In this document: positions 17,329-27,558 of the stretch, piece after piece
How the letters are laid out: every line of letters begins with the position of its first letter
Numbering within the stretch: the first letter of the stretch is position 1
Source of the DNA: Bacteroidia bacterium
GTDB lineage: Bacteria; Bacteroidota; Bacteroidia; Bacteroidales; Prolixibacteraceae
Reading direction: 5' to 3'
NCBI GenBank assembly: GCA_026391295.1
Contig: JAPLDS010000052.1
Span: 18,209 to 82,208, forward strand
DNA length: 64,000 bases
Notes under the pieces: model-generated
Databases searched by the model: none
Told to the model about the DNA's origin: nothing
Seen by the model: the letters and a program-made list of their open reading frames with translations, nothing else
Program-made: the position numbers and the translations under genes

Positions 17329-18972
17329 ATGAAATATATGAAAACAATTTTTAAATTAACTCTCGTTTTAATGGTAGTCGTTTTTGCCTCGTGCAGGGAC
17401 CTTACCAAAACAAACGTGGATCCTAATACGATCAGTCAGATCACTGTTGATCCAAACTACGTGATGACAACATCGATTGTAAATACGGTTAGACCTTATC
17501 AGGATGAGAACTACAACGGTGATTGCGCTGGTATTATGTCCTATGTACAGAAGAGTGGATGGGGATCTGGATTACAGTATTTTAACTGGACTGATAACCG
17601 TTCATGGGCTGGTAATTATGGTACTCTAAGAGATATCTACCTTTTACGTGACCGTGCTACTGATTCAAAATCTGATTTCCACCTTGGAGTCGCTTTGATC
17701 TTAAAAAGTTTCACATTTGCGCAGATTACCTCTCTTTGGGGTGATGCTCCTTATAGTGATGCTGGTTTAGGTGCATTAAACACTAAGCCTAAGTTTGATG
17801 CGCAGGAAGATATTTTCAAAGGTATACTTGCTGATCTTAAAACAGCAAACACTCTTTTATCTAAACCTGCGACAGCTTACGGCAATATCAATCCAAGTGC
17901 TGATGTTATTTATGCTGGTAACCCTGCTAAATGGCAGAAATTGGCTAACTCGTTGAGATTACGTTATTTAATGCGTCTTTCGGTTAAAAGTCCTGCAGTT
18001 GCAAAGGCTGGTATCGAAGAGATCATGGGTAACCCAACGACCTATCCAATTTTCAGTTCTACGGCTGATGATGCTCTTATGTCTTATCCAGGATTGTCTT
18101 CAGCTGACTCTTGGAATACTGCAATTGCTTGGGATGGTACACCTGCACAAGGTAACTTTACCAGACTTCAATTGTGTGCTTACTTCAGAGATGTTCTAGT
18201 TGGTGTGAATGACCCTCGTCTTCCAGTATGGTTTAAACCAGTAGCTTCAAAAGTTACTGTAGCAAGCATACCTGCAAATACATCAACTACTACTTATCGG
18301 ATTTATACTCCAAGTAACTGGATCTCTGCTACGCCAACCTCTACTACAGGTGTTGTGCTTGTGGATACCGCAAATTATGTTGGTATTCCATTGGCGATTG
18401 CGAAAAATGAGCCATTTACTTATAATCTAAATCCTAGTCCAGTTCAGGGTGGTGCGAACATTCACGTTTCTGGTATGACCGATATGTTTAAAGCTAATGC
18501 TAATGCATTGCTTAAAGCTAGAGCGATTACTTATGCTGAAGTTTGTTTTATCCTTGCAGAGGCAGCTCAAAGGGGTTACGCCACTGGTGGTACTCAACAA
18601 ACATTCTACAATTCTGGTATTCAGGCTTCTTTAACAACTTGGGGTGTTGGAAGTTCATATGCTACATACATCGCGAAAGCTGGTGTTGCTTATGACGGAA
18701 CTCTATCTCAGTTGATGACTCAGAAATATATCTCTGGTTTCTTGAATGCTCAGGAAACTTGGTTCGACTGGAGAAGAACTGGCTTACCAGTTATTCCAAT
18801 CGGTAATGCAGGTTACAAAAACACCTTGCCACTTCGTTGGAGATATGATATGACTGAGTTGAACATTAACGTTGTAAATTCAACTGCTGCGATCTCTAAA
18901 CTAGTTCCAACTGCCAACACTGGTCAGACTGGTAACGATGATTCTTGGTCAAAAATGTGGTTATTACAATAA
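17329..18972 (+). CDS. SusD/RagB-family outer-membrane glycan-binding lipoprotein (second copy)
   Basis: 547 aa with a lipobox ending VVFASC (Cys22). SusD-like_2 features align with the SusD at 631-2283: 'TNVDPNTISQITVDPNYVM', 'QKLANSLRLRYLMRLS', 'ARAITYAEVCFILAEAA' and 'ETWFDWRRTGLP'. It has an extra insert around residues 300-345 ('ANTSTTTYRIYTPSNW') absent from the other copy, a place where ligand choice could differ. It is the last gene before a strong terminator, so this SusCD pair is a two-gene transcript. Confidence 0.93.
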   Translation: MKYMKTIFKLTLVLMVVVFASCRDLTKTNVDPNTISQITVDPNYVMTTSIVNTVRPYQDENYNGDCAGIMSYVQKSGWGSGLQYFNWTDNRSWAGNYGTLRDIYLLRDRATDSKSDFHLGVALILKSFTFAQITSLWGDAPYSDAGLGALNTKPKFDAQEDIFKGILADLKTANTLLSKPATAYGNINPSADVIYAGNPAKWQKLANSLRLRYLMRLSVKSPAVAKAGIEEIMGNPTTYPIFSSTADDALMSYPGLSSADSWNTAIAWDGTPAQGNFTRLQLCAYFRDVLVGVNDPRLPVWFKPVASKVTVASIPANTSTTTYRIYTPSNWISATPTSTTGVVLVDTANYVGIPLAIAKNEPFTYNLNPSPVQGGANIHVSGMTDMFKANANALLKARAITYAEVCFILAEAAQRGYATGGTQQTFYNSGIQASLTTWGVGSSYATYIAKAGVAYDGTLSQLMTQKYISGFLNAQETWFDWRRTGLPVIPIGNAGYKNTLPLRWRYDMTELNINVVNSTAAISKLVPTANTGQTGNDDSWSKMWLLQ

Positions 18973-18999
18973 TCAGATTTAGATTTTAATCTAGCATAT

Positions 19000-19036
19000 A
19001 AAAAGGTGCTGTCGGAAACGACAGCACCTTTTTTGT
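19000..19036 (+). terminator. Rho-independent terminator after the second SusCD pair
   Basis: AAAAAGGTGCTGTC (19000-19013), loop GGAAAC, and GACAGCACCTTTTTT (19020-19034): a perfect stem with a trailing T-run, beginning 28 bp after the susD stop. Confidence 0.93.
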
Positions 19037-19323
19037 TTTTGCAATGCCTCAGTTGTCATTGTTTGAGCACTGGTCAAATGTAGATTATATGACATTTTTC
19101 TTCTCGTTTTCTTTCATCCATAATTTAAAAAAAATTATCCTCGTCTTACTGTTTAGGAATCGAGCTCAAGATGCTAATTTCCAGCTGCTTAAATGCCTAA
19201 TTTTGCAAGTGTTAAAACCGTAAAAATCAAGAAATATTATACGAAATTGCAAACAGGATAGCTTAAGTTTTCTTATATTAGTACCCTTGTTGTTTTGTTT
19301 TTCTATTCATAAAATCTAATACT
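19037..19323 (+). promoter_or_regulatory. Promoter region of the propeller/helical-protein gene cluster
   Basis: TAATTTTG at 19198-19205 fits TAnnTTTG. Its context AAATGCCTAATTTTGC matches TTATGCCTATATTTGC upstream of the second susC, suggesting that both units answer to the same factor. It predicts a ~110-nt leader. Nothing else is recognised in this gap. Confidence 0.4.
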
Positions 19324-21570
19324 TTGATGAAAAAAATCGTCGCATTTTTTACCCTAGCTTATTCTCTTTCTAGTTTTGCTGTATTGGCTCAGCCTGGAAG
19401 TGCAGTTAAACCTGTTTTCAAGGATATTCCATTTTCTCAGAACTACAGTATAAAATATAAGCTTAAGGAAGAGGGACTAAAACTTGAAAAAGTCTTCGCC
19501 GATCGAAATGGGGCCATTCAAATTCTTTCATCTGCGGGCTTGTTAAAAACCTATGCTGGTGCATTCTTATATCCCGGAACCCTTGTCCCAGATTTGGCCT
19601 ACCGTCCAATGGGTGATAAGAAAATATCTAATCTTGGTGTGTTGCAAAATCAATTTATCTACTTAGATGATAAGGCTGTTTTAAGTAATGCTTGGGCTGG
19701 AAAATTCTATTCAAAACATGAAACTCCTGAAGCCAAAATCTTTGCTGTCTCTCCAGATTTTACCTCCCTTATTTCTGATGGCACATCATTAAAACTGGTG
19801 CAGGAATCTAAAAATACTTGGTCAGGAAAGCTAACTAATGATAACATTTTAGCGATAAAATATAACTCTGAAAATGGTCTATTTTGGATTTTAGGGACTA
19901 AGTCATTGAGCTCATATTCTTTAAAAGATCAGAAACTAAAATTGGTTTATGAAGGTGTCAATTTTACAGATTTTGACTTGACTGATGCGGGTAAAAAAGC
20001 TGTCATTGGCACATCAAACGGCTTTCTTGAAGTGAATATTCAAACGGGAAAACAGGTCGGTGATGTTTATCGTAAAATTCCTGTTACAGATATTACCTGT
20101 GTTACCACTATCAATGGGAAAGTATGGTTGGGCACATCGGATGGAGCTTTCATGATTCGCGGCGATGGTAAATATGATTATTACAACGGAGAACGTTGGA
20201 TCATTGGTGATGCGGTCAAACATATTGCAGCTGGACCAGATCACTCGGTGCTTATCCTTACCGATAAAGGTCTTGGACAGATCTGTTTTCAGCAAATGAC
20301 CCTGGAAGAGAAAGCATTGTTTTACGAAAAACAAGTCCGTCAACGCCATATCCGAAATGGCTTTAACTCTTCTCTTGAAGGGATGAAAGATGGAGACATC
20401 TCTACTGGACTATTGAAAGATTCAGATAATGATGGTCTATGGACTGCGATGTATTTGGGTGGTCAGATATTCAGATATGCGGCAACGAAGTCAGACGAAG
20501 CACTGCAAAACTGCTACGAATCGTTGGATGCTCTAGAGCGCTTGTATTCTATTAATTCAAATGCTGTTGGATTCCCCGCTCGATCATTTGAGCGCCGTGG
20601 CGATATAAACAGGTTGTCGGATCACGATCGTTGGAGGCACGCTGAGGACCCTGAATGGGATTGGAAAGCAACCACTAGTAGCGATGAGGCAATTGGTCAT
20701 ATTTTTGCTTTAGGTGCCATGGCCGAACTTATCAATGTGGAGCCGATGAAATCTCGAGCTATCCACTTAATTGATATTTTAATGCAACATATTGTTGACC
20801 ATAATTATTACTTGATTGACTGGGATGGCAAGCCAACGACATGGGGACGCTGGAATCCTGAATATGTGAATGCACGTCCAGTCATGGTTGGCGATCGGAA
20901 AATCTGCTCTTCGAATATTACTTCGATGTTGCAAACTGCCTACCACTTTACCCATAAAGAGATTTACAAGCAAAAAGCGCTTGAGCTTTTGTATAAGAAT
21001 GGTTATCTCGAGAACCTAATGCGCCCTATGAAATCAATTGGAGAGGCTCCTGCAAATTCAGATGAGTTGAGTAAAGATCTCTCAAATGGTTGGAATCACT
21101 CGGATGATGAGATGTATTTTATTGGCTATTGGGGTCTTTATCGTTATGCGCTAAATGCAGATCTGAAAACGCAGTATAAAGCTTCTATTATTGACCACTG
21201 GGAGATCGAACGGCCGGAGAAAGAGGCCGCTTGGAATATCTTCACCGCATTGGCTAGTAATGAGTTTGACCTAAAGGAATCAGTGTGGTGGCTTCAACGC
21301 TATCCACTTGATATGATTCACTGGTCTATTCAAAATAGTCATCGGAAAGATATTGAAATGGTTGCTCCGAATTTCAGACAGCAAACAATAACAGAGGTTT
21401 TACCTCCAGACGAACGACCTGTTCATCGCCACAATGGCAACATGTTTAGCTTGGATAATAAACGTAAACGAGGTGATGGAAATGGCGAAGAGAGTGCTGG
21501 CGATATCTGGCTGCTCCCTTATTGGATGGGGAGATACTTGGGCGTTATTAGCGCTCCGGTGAAAAAATAA
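19324..21570 (+). CDS. Secreted propeller plus alpha-helical toroid protein, family copy 1
   Basis: 748 aa with a signal peptide to about residue 23 (VLAQP). Residues about 30-330 are propeller-like, with repeats resembling the two-component-regulator propeller ('KVWLGTSDGAFMIRGDGKYD', 'YNGERWIIGD'). A linker helix 'MTLEEKALFYEKQVRQRHIR' leads to a helical, probably (alpha/alpha)-toroid domain. Conserved marks there are 'DSDNDGLWTAMYL', 'RYAATKSDEA', 'PARSFER', 'WDWKATTSSDEAIGH', 'DWDGKPTTWGRWNPE', 'NHSDDEMYF' and a terminal 'LPYWMGRYLG'. The helical fold with invariant acidic clusters suggests a glycan-active enzyme (lyase or hydrolase), but I cannot assign a CAZy family. Four relatives lie in this window, and the next gene is its closest. 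Confidence 0.8.
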   Translation: MMKKIVAFFTLAYSLSSFAVLAQPGSAVKPVFKDIPFSQNYSIKYKLKEEGLKLEKVFADRNGAIQILSSAGLLKTYAGAFLYPGTLVPDLAYRPMGDKKISNLGVLQNQFIYLDDKAVLSNAWAGKFYSKHETPEAKIFAVSPDFTSLISDGTSLKLVQESKNTWSGKLTNDNILAIKYNSENGLFWILGTKSLSSYSLKDQKLKLVYEGVNFTDFDLTDAGKKAVIGTSNGFLEVNIQTGKQVGDVYRKIPVTDITCVTTINGKVWLGTSDGAFMIRGDGKYDYYNGERWIIGDAVKHIAAGPDHSVLILTDKGLGQICFQQMTLEEKALFYEKQVRQRHIRNGFNSSLEGMKDGDISTGLLKDSDNDGLWTAMYLGGQIFRYAATKSDEALQNCYESLDALERLYSINSNAVGFPARSFERRGDINRLSDHDRWRHAEDPEWDWKATTSSDEAIGHIFALGAMAELINVEPMKSRAIHLIDILMQHIVDHNYYLIDWDGKPTTWGRWNPEYVNARPVMVGDRKICSSNITSMLQTAYHFTHKEIYKQKALELLYKNGYLENLMRPMKSIGEAPANSDELSKDLSNGWNHSDDEMYFIGYWGLYRYALNADLKTQYKASIIDHWEIERPEKEAAWNIFTALASNEFDLKESVWWLQRYPLDMIHWSIQNSHRKDIEMVAPNFRQQTITEVLPPDERPVHRHNGNMFSLDNKRKRGDGNGEESAGDIWLLPYWMGRYLGVISAPVKK

Positions 21571-21619
21571 AGTTCAATCCGTTAGCGGACGGATTAAACT
21601 TTGAATTATTTTTTTTTTA
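21571..21619 (+). terminator. Hairpin between family copies 1 and 2
   Basis: AGTT-c-AATCCGT (21571-21582) pairs with ACGGATT-a-AACT (21589-21600) around TAGCGG. A T-rich tract including a long T-run follows. It begins at the stop codon and probably terminates part of the transcription. Confidence 0.6.
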
Positions 21620-21643
21620 AAGTCTTATAAATTAAACCATAAA

Positions 21644-23747
21644 ATGAAAAAAGTTACTCTATTGGGTTTTATAGTAGCCCTACTATTTTGTTCGAAAATC
21701 AGTTTTGCTCAGACAACTGAGAAACACCTTGATAAGCCATTTATACAGGATTTTAGCGTTAAATATACACTTGAAGATCAGACTGTAATTTTAAAAAATG
21801 CAGCTGCTGATCACAATGGATATATTCAGATTCTCTCCTCAAAAGGGTTGCTTAGACCACGTAATGGTCAGTTTCTTTTTCCTGGAACGTTAGTCACAGA
21901 CCGTCAAGATCGTCCAACATCTGACAAGCATATTTCTAGCATTGCAACATTCCAAGACCAGTTGGTTTATCTTGATGATAAGGCTGTCTTTAGTAATGCT
22001 TGGGCTGGAAAATTATTTGTTAAACATGCTTTGCCAGGTGCTAACATTTTAACTGTTGGCAAGGATTTTGGATTTCTAATCTCAGATGGAAAAGTTTTAA
22101 AACTGATCTCTAATTCTACCGTTGCGTGGGAAGGATCGTTAGCTGGCGAATCTGTAAAAGAGATCAAGTTTGATGCGAAATCTAATCTTTACTGGATTTT
22201 AGGAGCCGCTTCGATACAGGTTTTCTCTCCAGACAAGAAACAACTTACAAAGGTTATGGATGGAACTACTTTTACTTGCTTAGCACCAGTTGCAGGAAAG
22301 GTTTTCGTAGGAACGAAAGATGGTTATTTAGAGCTAGATGCTAAGACTCAAAAACAACTAGGTGGAATCCATCAAAAAATGCCTTGGACTGAGATTACCT
22401 CTGCAAATGAGGTAAATGGAGAACTTTGGTTTGGGTCTACCTATGGTGCGATGATGCTTCGAGCAGATGGAAAATTTAACTATTTCGCCTCTAAACGTTG
22501 GCTCCCTTCCGACACGATCGTGAGTATCACCAAAGGTCCTGAGCATTCAGTTTTGGTCTTGACAAATGGTGGTATGGCACAGATCTCATTCAAGTCGATG
22601 ACTTTGGAAGAGAAGGCGATGTATTACGAAAAACAAGTACGTGACCGTCATATCCGACTCGGTTTTAATGCTACTATTTCGGGTATGACCAATGGTGATG
22701 TGACCACTGGAAGTCTTGAAAATTCAGATAATGATGGGTTGTGGACAACCATGTATTTAGCTGGAGAGACCTTCCGCTATGCAGTCACTAAATCAGACGA
22801 GGCGCTTCAGTATGTGCGCGAATCACTTGATGCTATTGAACGTTTATACACCATCAATCCATTGCACAATGGTTTCCCATCACGGTCTTTTGAAAGAGCG
22901 GGATATAACAAGACCAGTGAGCCTTGGCGGGCTACTGAAGATCCTGAATGGGATTGGAAATCAACAACAAGTAGTGATGAAGCCATTGGTCATATTTTTG
23001 CTTGTGGAGCCATTGCAGAGCTTGTGCCTGATCCAGCATTGAAGAAACAGGCGATTACGATTATTGACACCTTGATGTCGCATGTCGTGACAAACGATTT
23101 CTATATGATCGATTGGAATGGTCAGCCAACATAAGGATGCTGCATTCTTGCTTATGAAAAAGCACGGTTACCTCGAAAACCTGATGCAGCCAATGAAAGG
23201 AATAGGAATGGCTCCCAAAGATGCTGATGGCCTAAGTCAGAGATTATCGAGCGAATGGAATCACTCCGACGATGAGATGTATTATTGCGGATATTGGGGG
23301 CTTTACCGATATGCCCTTAATGATACCCTTAAGGCAAAATATAAAGAGGCAATAATCGATCATTGGGAAATTGAACGACCTGAAAAAGAGGGGCTTTGGA
23401 ATATCATGACCGCAATTGCAGGAGCGAAGAAAATTGATTTAAATGAAGCCATTTGGTACCTACAGCGCTATCCTCTTGATATGATTAACTGGACTGTTGT
23501 AGCGAGTCATCGAAAAGATATCGAGAAGATTGCCCCAAACTTCAGAAATCAAACAATTACAGAAGTCCTTCCTCCCGATGAGCTGCCGCTATTTAGACAT
23601 AACGAGAACCGTTTTAATCTAGAGGGTCATGACAATGGCAGTTCAGAACAAAGCGCAGGCGATATCTGGCTACTCCCTTATTGGATCGGTCGTTATCTAA
23701 ATGTGATTGGTGCTCCTGAAAAAGCAGCTGCTGTAGTAAAAAAATAA
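21644..23747 (+). pseudogene. Propeller plus alpha-helical toroid protein, family copy 2, broken by internal deletion and frameshift
   Basis: The first 496 codons (21644-23134) align along the whole of copy 1: signal peptide to 'SFAQ', propeller, linker 'MTLEEKAMYYEKQVRDRHIR', 'NSDNDGLWTTMYL', 'DPEWDWKSTTSSDEAIGH'. They then stop at 'DWNGQPT'. The rest continues in another frame from about 23130 ('KDAAFLLMKKHGYLENLMQP' onward) to 'LPYWIGRYLN'. Against copy 1, about 43 codons covering the conserved 'WGRWNPEYVN' block are absent, so this is not a simple one-base error. Residual identity to copy 1 elsewhere is high, so the loss looks recent, unless it is an assembly artefact. Confidence 0.85.
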
Positions 23748-23756
23748 GTGTTTTTG

Positions 23757-23807
23757 TATAGAGGAATAGGCGAAAGAATTTTCTTATCCCTGTTCCTCTA
23801 TTTTTTT
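23757..23807 (+). terminator. Imperfect terminator hairpin after family copy 2
   Basis: ATAGAGGAATAGG pairs imperfectly with CCCTGTTCCTCTAT. It is followed by a run of seven T residues at 23801-23807. Confidence 0.6.
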
Positions 23808-23865
23808 AAGTTAGATTCAATTCTATTGGTCTTGTTCTATTAAAACTAACTCAAAGCCATCCCTT

Positions 23866-25635
23866 ATGGTTCCATTCTCAAAAGTTTCTATTTTTCTGGT
23901 TTGTGCTGCATTTATTATACTATCATGTAGTCATCCTACTTCAACCCTTTCGGTAAAAGAGGTCATGGATAAGACCTTTACAAACATCTATCATACGATG
24001 CGTGCGGATGAATTGTCTGCATTGAATGAGCAGAAAGTTTTGAGCTTATTTACGCCAGACGAACATGAGGTATTGTCAACACGCCATTGGTCTTTCGACG
24101 TGAATACGCCTGTTGTCGTTTCTATTTTCCGAAGTATCGAACAAAAAACAGTCCCATTTTGGTTACCTGAGCAGGGTTTCACAAAAACAACTTTAACAGC
24201 AAAAAATGAAAATACAACCTATGAGGTATGGCAGAAAAAAATTCCTGCTGGTCATGTAGGACTTGGTGTCAATGGATTTGAAAATTACACCTTGCATTAC
24301 TTCGTTTCCGTTGCCCCACAGAGTAAAAGTGCTAAGCTAATATTAAGCAATCTCTTCCCCGCAAATCAAACTGTCGATTCGCTACGAGTTGGTGTTCCTA
24401 TTTATCACGATTGGGAAGAGTTAGTGTTAACTGAAATTCCTGCTGATTTGAAGGGAGAACAGCTACTTACAACAATCAGAGGTCGTGGTGTTGAAAGTCA
24501 TCTGATTGGTGCTTTTCGGAAGACTACCCATCCTTCGTCTGCGAAACCCGACCAAGTGATGCTCACCTGGAGTTCAGACCCTTCGACTGGAATTGATGTG
24601 CAGTGGCGCACTGACACCACAATTGCCACTGGAACTGTTAAGTATCGAATCAAAGGAACGAACGAAGAATTTGCTGCTTCAGCTACAAGCTATCGCATGG
24701 AAGATCGGGTGCTGATGAACGATCGGTATATCAATCGATTTACGGCGTCACTTCGAAATCTAAAACCAGCTACGACCTATGAATATTTAGTGGCGCCGCA
24801 ATCGCAGTGGAACGATCTTCAGTCCTTTTCTACACCAGCTCCTGATAACAAATTTGCATTTACTTGGTTTGGCGACACCCATTATTCGCCTAAATTCGGA
24901 GATATATTTGTTAAATCAGCGAAGACTTATCCGGATGCTGCCTTTTATTCCATCGCAGGTGATCAGGTTAGTGATGGGCTTTACCGTAATCAGTGGGATG
25001 ATCTATTTGAGTATTCGAAAGATGTTATCTCTCGTAAACCTTTCATGTCGGTATTGGGTAATCACGACGCTCGTTATGGTCTCGGAGCCTCGATGTATCG
25101 CGAGCTATTTAGTTATCCGAAAGATAGCCCAGTAGGTGTTGAACCTGAACGCACCTACGCTTTTGAATATAAGAACGCCCTATTTTTAATGATTGATTGT
25201 GTATCACCAATTGAGACGCAAAGTGCTTGGATTGAAAATCAACTGGCAAAATCAAAAGCAACTTGGAAATTTGCGATGTTCCATTTCCCTCCATATAACT
25301 GGGAAGAGCCCTATTTAGATATCCAAAAAGCATGGGTTCCAATTTTCGACAAGTATCATGTCGATATGGTGATGGGTGGGCATATTCATTATTACATGCG
25401 CTCAAACCCCATGAAAGCTGGCAAGGTTGTCTCTTCCTATAATGATGGAACGGCTTACATTATCTCAATTGGAATCGAGGCTCATGCCAGGGAGATGTCG
25501 CCTGAGCCTTATGCGGCTGTTCGAAATAACGAAGGTCCATTATTCCAAAATGTACGTATCAATGGTAATAAATTATCGTATGTCTCAGTGAATGCTGAAA
25601 ACAAGATTATTGACTCATTTGAAATAAAAAAATAA
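23866..25635 (+). CDS. Purple-acid-phosphatase-like metallophosphoesterase lipoprotein
   Basis: 589 aa. The lipoprotein signal ends at IILSC (Cys21). Residues about 20-220 are an unassigned beta-rich region. A fibronectin-III-like segment (about 220-325, 'PDQVMLTWSSDPSTGIDVQW') is typical of the purple acid phosphatase N-domain. The metallophosphoesterase core follows with dinuclear-metal motifs 'WFGDTHYSP', 'AGDQVSDG', 'VLGNHDARYG', 'FHFPPY' and 'GGHIHYYMRS'. It probably removes phosphate from a glycan or from released phospho-sugars at the cell surface. It lies among glycan-degradation genes on the same strand. Confidence 0.85.
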   Translation: MVPFSKVSIFLVCAAFIILSCSHPTSTLSVKEVMDKTFTNIYHTMRADELSALNEQKVLSLFTPDEHEVLSTRHWSFDVNTPVVVSIFRSIEQKTVPFWLPEQGFTKTTLTAKNENTTYEVWQKKIPAGHVGLGVNGFENYTLHYFVSVAPQSKSAKLILSNLFPANQTVDSLRVGVPIYHDWEELVLTEIPADLKGEQLLTTIRGRGVESHLIGAFRKTTHPSSAKPDQVMLTWSSDPSTGIDVQWRTDTTIATGTVKYRIKGTNEEFAASATSYRMEDRVLMNDRYINRFTASLRNLKPATTYEYLVAPQSQWNDLQSFSTPAPDNKFAFTWFGDTHYSPKFGDIFVKSAKTYPDAAFYSIAGDQVSDGLYRNQWDDLFEYSKDVISRKPFMSVLGNHDARYGLGASMYRELFSYPKDSPVGVEPERTYAFEYKNALFLMIDCVSPIETQSAWIENQLAKSKATWKFAMFHFPPYNWEEPYLDIQKAWVPIFDKYHVDMVMGGHIHYYMRSNPMKAGKVVSSYNDGTAYIISIGIEAHAREMSPEPYAAVRNNEGPLFQNVRINGNKLSYVSVNAENKIIDSFEIKK

Positions 25636-25713
25636 GTTGAAGAGTAATTATAGTGCCATGCAATCGAAGTGTGACAGAATGGTTAATTTGGTTCGTTTTA
25701 AACGTTGTTGTTT

Positions 25714-27537
25714 ATGAGAATAATATTCATATCGTTTATATTCATACTCTTTACGCAGGGATTATTCGCTCAGCCTTCGGTTGATAGGCTAATTCCAGTA
25801 CCCTTAAGCTCTGTTAAGGTAGAGGGTGAAATGGGGCGGCGTATTGATATTACCATTCTATCAAATTTGCTGGAACTCGACGTTGACAAAGATTTTTTGG
25901 CTCCATTTTTAGTAAAAGAGACGAAAAAGTCAAACTACATTGGTCTTGGCAAGTTAATCGATGCGACTGCGAAGTTTGCTGCTTATAGTGGAGACTCAAA
26001 GGTTATTGCTTTAAAAAATAAGTTAACTTCTTCGATTATTAAAGCGCAAGAAACAGATGGTTATCTGGGGAATATGGCACCTTCAAATCGAATGTGGAAG
26101 CTTTGGGATGTGCATGAAGTGGGTTATATTATATATGGACTAATCACCGACTATACTCTTTTTGGTTCTGAGTCGTCTCTTGCTGCGGCAAAAAAGGGTG
26201 GCGATTATCTTCTTCGAAATTGGTCGTCAATGCCCATTGGATGGCAGGATAGTACTGGGGTAGGACTACATGTTGCAGGTATCGGAATCGATCGCACCAT
26301 GATTGCTTTATTTAAGGCAACGAAGGATCGACGTTACCTAGATTTCTGTGATAAGGTGTTGCATTTACACCAGTGGAACCCTGGAATAGTGCTTGGTCGT
26401 CGTAAATTAGTCGAAGGTCATATCTATAGTTATATGGCTGCTTCCCTAGCTCAATTGGAACTCTATCGTCTTGAGCAGGATAAGAATCTTTTGATCCCTA
26501 CCATGAACGCGATAGACTTTTTATTTAATCAAAATGGGGTGGCCATCAGTGGTGGCGCAGGTCAAGTGGAGATCTGGACCAACGATCAAGATGGAGGCCG
26601 GGATCTGGGTGAGACATGTGCAACAGCTTATCAACTCCGTGTCTACGATAATCTCCTGCGGATGAAAGAGGATTCTAGATATGGCGATATCATGGAACGC
26701 ACCATCTTCAATGCCTTGTTTGGTGCGCAATCAACAGATGGTCGCAAAGTTCGTTATTTTACCCCATTAGAAGGCGATCGATCCTATCACGATGCAGACA
26801 CCTATTGTTGTCCAAATAATTACAGACGAATACTCGCAGAACTTCCAAGCATGGTTTATTATAAATCGGGTAATGGAGTAGCAGTGAATCTTTATACATC
26901 CTCTAAAGCAACGATTCAGCTTGGAGCGAATCGGAAAGTTGGTTTGACTCAGCAGACTGATTATCCTAATTCTGGTCAGGTTATTTTGAAGATTGATCCA
27001 TTAACTACAGCCGTCTTTCCGGTCAAACTTCGGATCCCATTGTGGTGTAAAAATGCTTCTGTTGCTATCAATGGGGTGATAGCTAAGGTTAACTGTAAAC
27101 CAGGATTTTTTGCTATTCTTGAACGAGAGTGGAAGCGTGGAGACCAGATCACGTTGCAATTACCTATGGAGTGGCGTCTTGTAAAAGGTCGTGAGCGTCA
27201 AGCAGGTCGTGTTGCGATTATGCGCGGTCCATTACTTTTTGGTCTCAATCCGACTCAAGAAAAATCGCTTGCGAATAGATCGGCTGCGGATTTAGGTCGA
27301 TTAATCGTTTCTAAGAAAATGTTAGATCCCCTGGCTGTTCATGCGGATGGATTTTATCCCACAGCCATCGGATGTCAGTTAAAAGCAGGATCGAAAATGT
27401 GGGCGATGGATAACCCTGGAGATCTTGATCTTTTATTTTCTGAGTTTGCCGATCCTGGGATTCGGTGCACCTATTTTAAGACCCCTAATCTTACTGAAGC
27501 AGTAGAGGATGAATTAATAGGTTTGAATTTTAATTAA
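25714..27537 (+). CDS. GH127-family beta-L-arabinofuranosidase-like enzyme
   Basis: 607 aa from the ATG at 25714; the listed TTG at 25705 adds three residues before a clean signal peptide (MRIIFISFIFILFTQGLFAQ). The catalytic domain is an (alpha/alpha)6 barrel ('KWDVHEVGYIIYGL'-like region, 'GHIYSYMAASLAQL'). The cysteine/zinc site of GH127 is visible as 'DLGETCATAY' (Glu and Cys ligands) and 'DTYCCPNNYRRILAELP' (paired Cys, one being the nucleophile in HypBA1). A C-terminal beta domain carries 'VKLRIPLWCKNASVAING'. It should release terminal beta-L-arabinofuranose or a related furanoside. It is co-directional with flanking genes and may share their transcript. Confidence 0.9.
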   Translation: MRIIFISFIFILFTQGLFAQPSVDRLIPVPLSSVKVEGEMGRRIDITILSNLLELDVDKDFLAPFLVKETKKSNYIGLGKLIDATAKFAAYSGDSKVIALKNKLTSSIIKAQETDGYLGNMAPSNRMWKLWDVHEVGYIIYGLITDYTLFGSESSLAAAKKGGDYLLRNWSSMPIGWQDSTGVGLHVAGIGIDRTMIALFKATKDRRYLDFCDKVLHLHQWNPGIVLGRRKLVEGHIYSYMAASLAQLELYRLEQDKNLLIPTMNAIDFLFNQNGVAISGGAGQVEIWTNDQDGGRDLGETCATAYQLRVYDNLLRMKEDSRYGDIMERTIFNALFGAQSTDGRKVRYFTPLEGDRSYHDADTYCCPNNYRRILAELPSMVYYKSGNGVAVNLYTSSKATIQLGANRKVGLTQQTDYPNSGQVILKIDPLTTAVFPVKLRIPLWCKNASVAINGVIAKVNCKPGFFAILEREWKRGDQITLQLPMEWRLVKGRERQAGRVAIMRGPLLFGLNPTQEKSLANRSAADLGRLIVSKKMLDPLAVHADGFYPTAIGCQLKAGSKMWAMDNPGDLDLLFSEFADPGIRCTYFKTPNLTEAVEDELIGLNFN

Positions 27538-27558
27538 TTACATATAAACTAATACACT

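Noticed and set aside
23100-23160. Programmed ribosomal frameshift in family copy 2
   Set aside because: About 43 conserved codons are missing at the junction, so shifting frame would not restore the protein; no slippery heptamer is present. The same argument applies to the breaks near 40090 and 54733.
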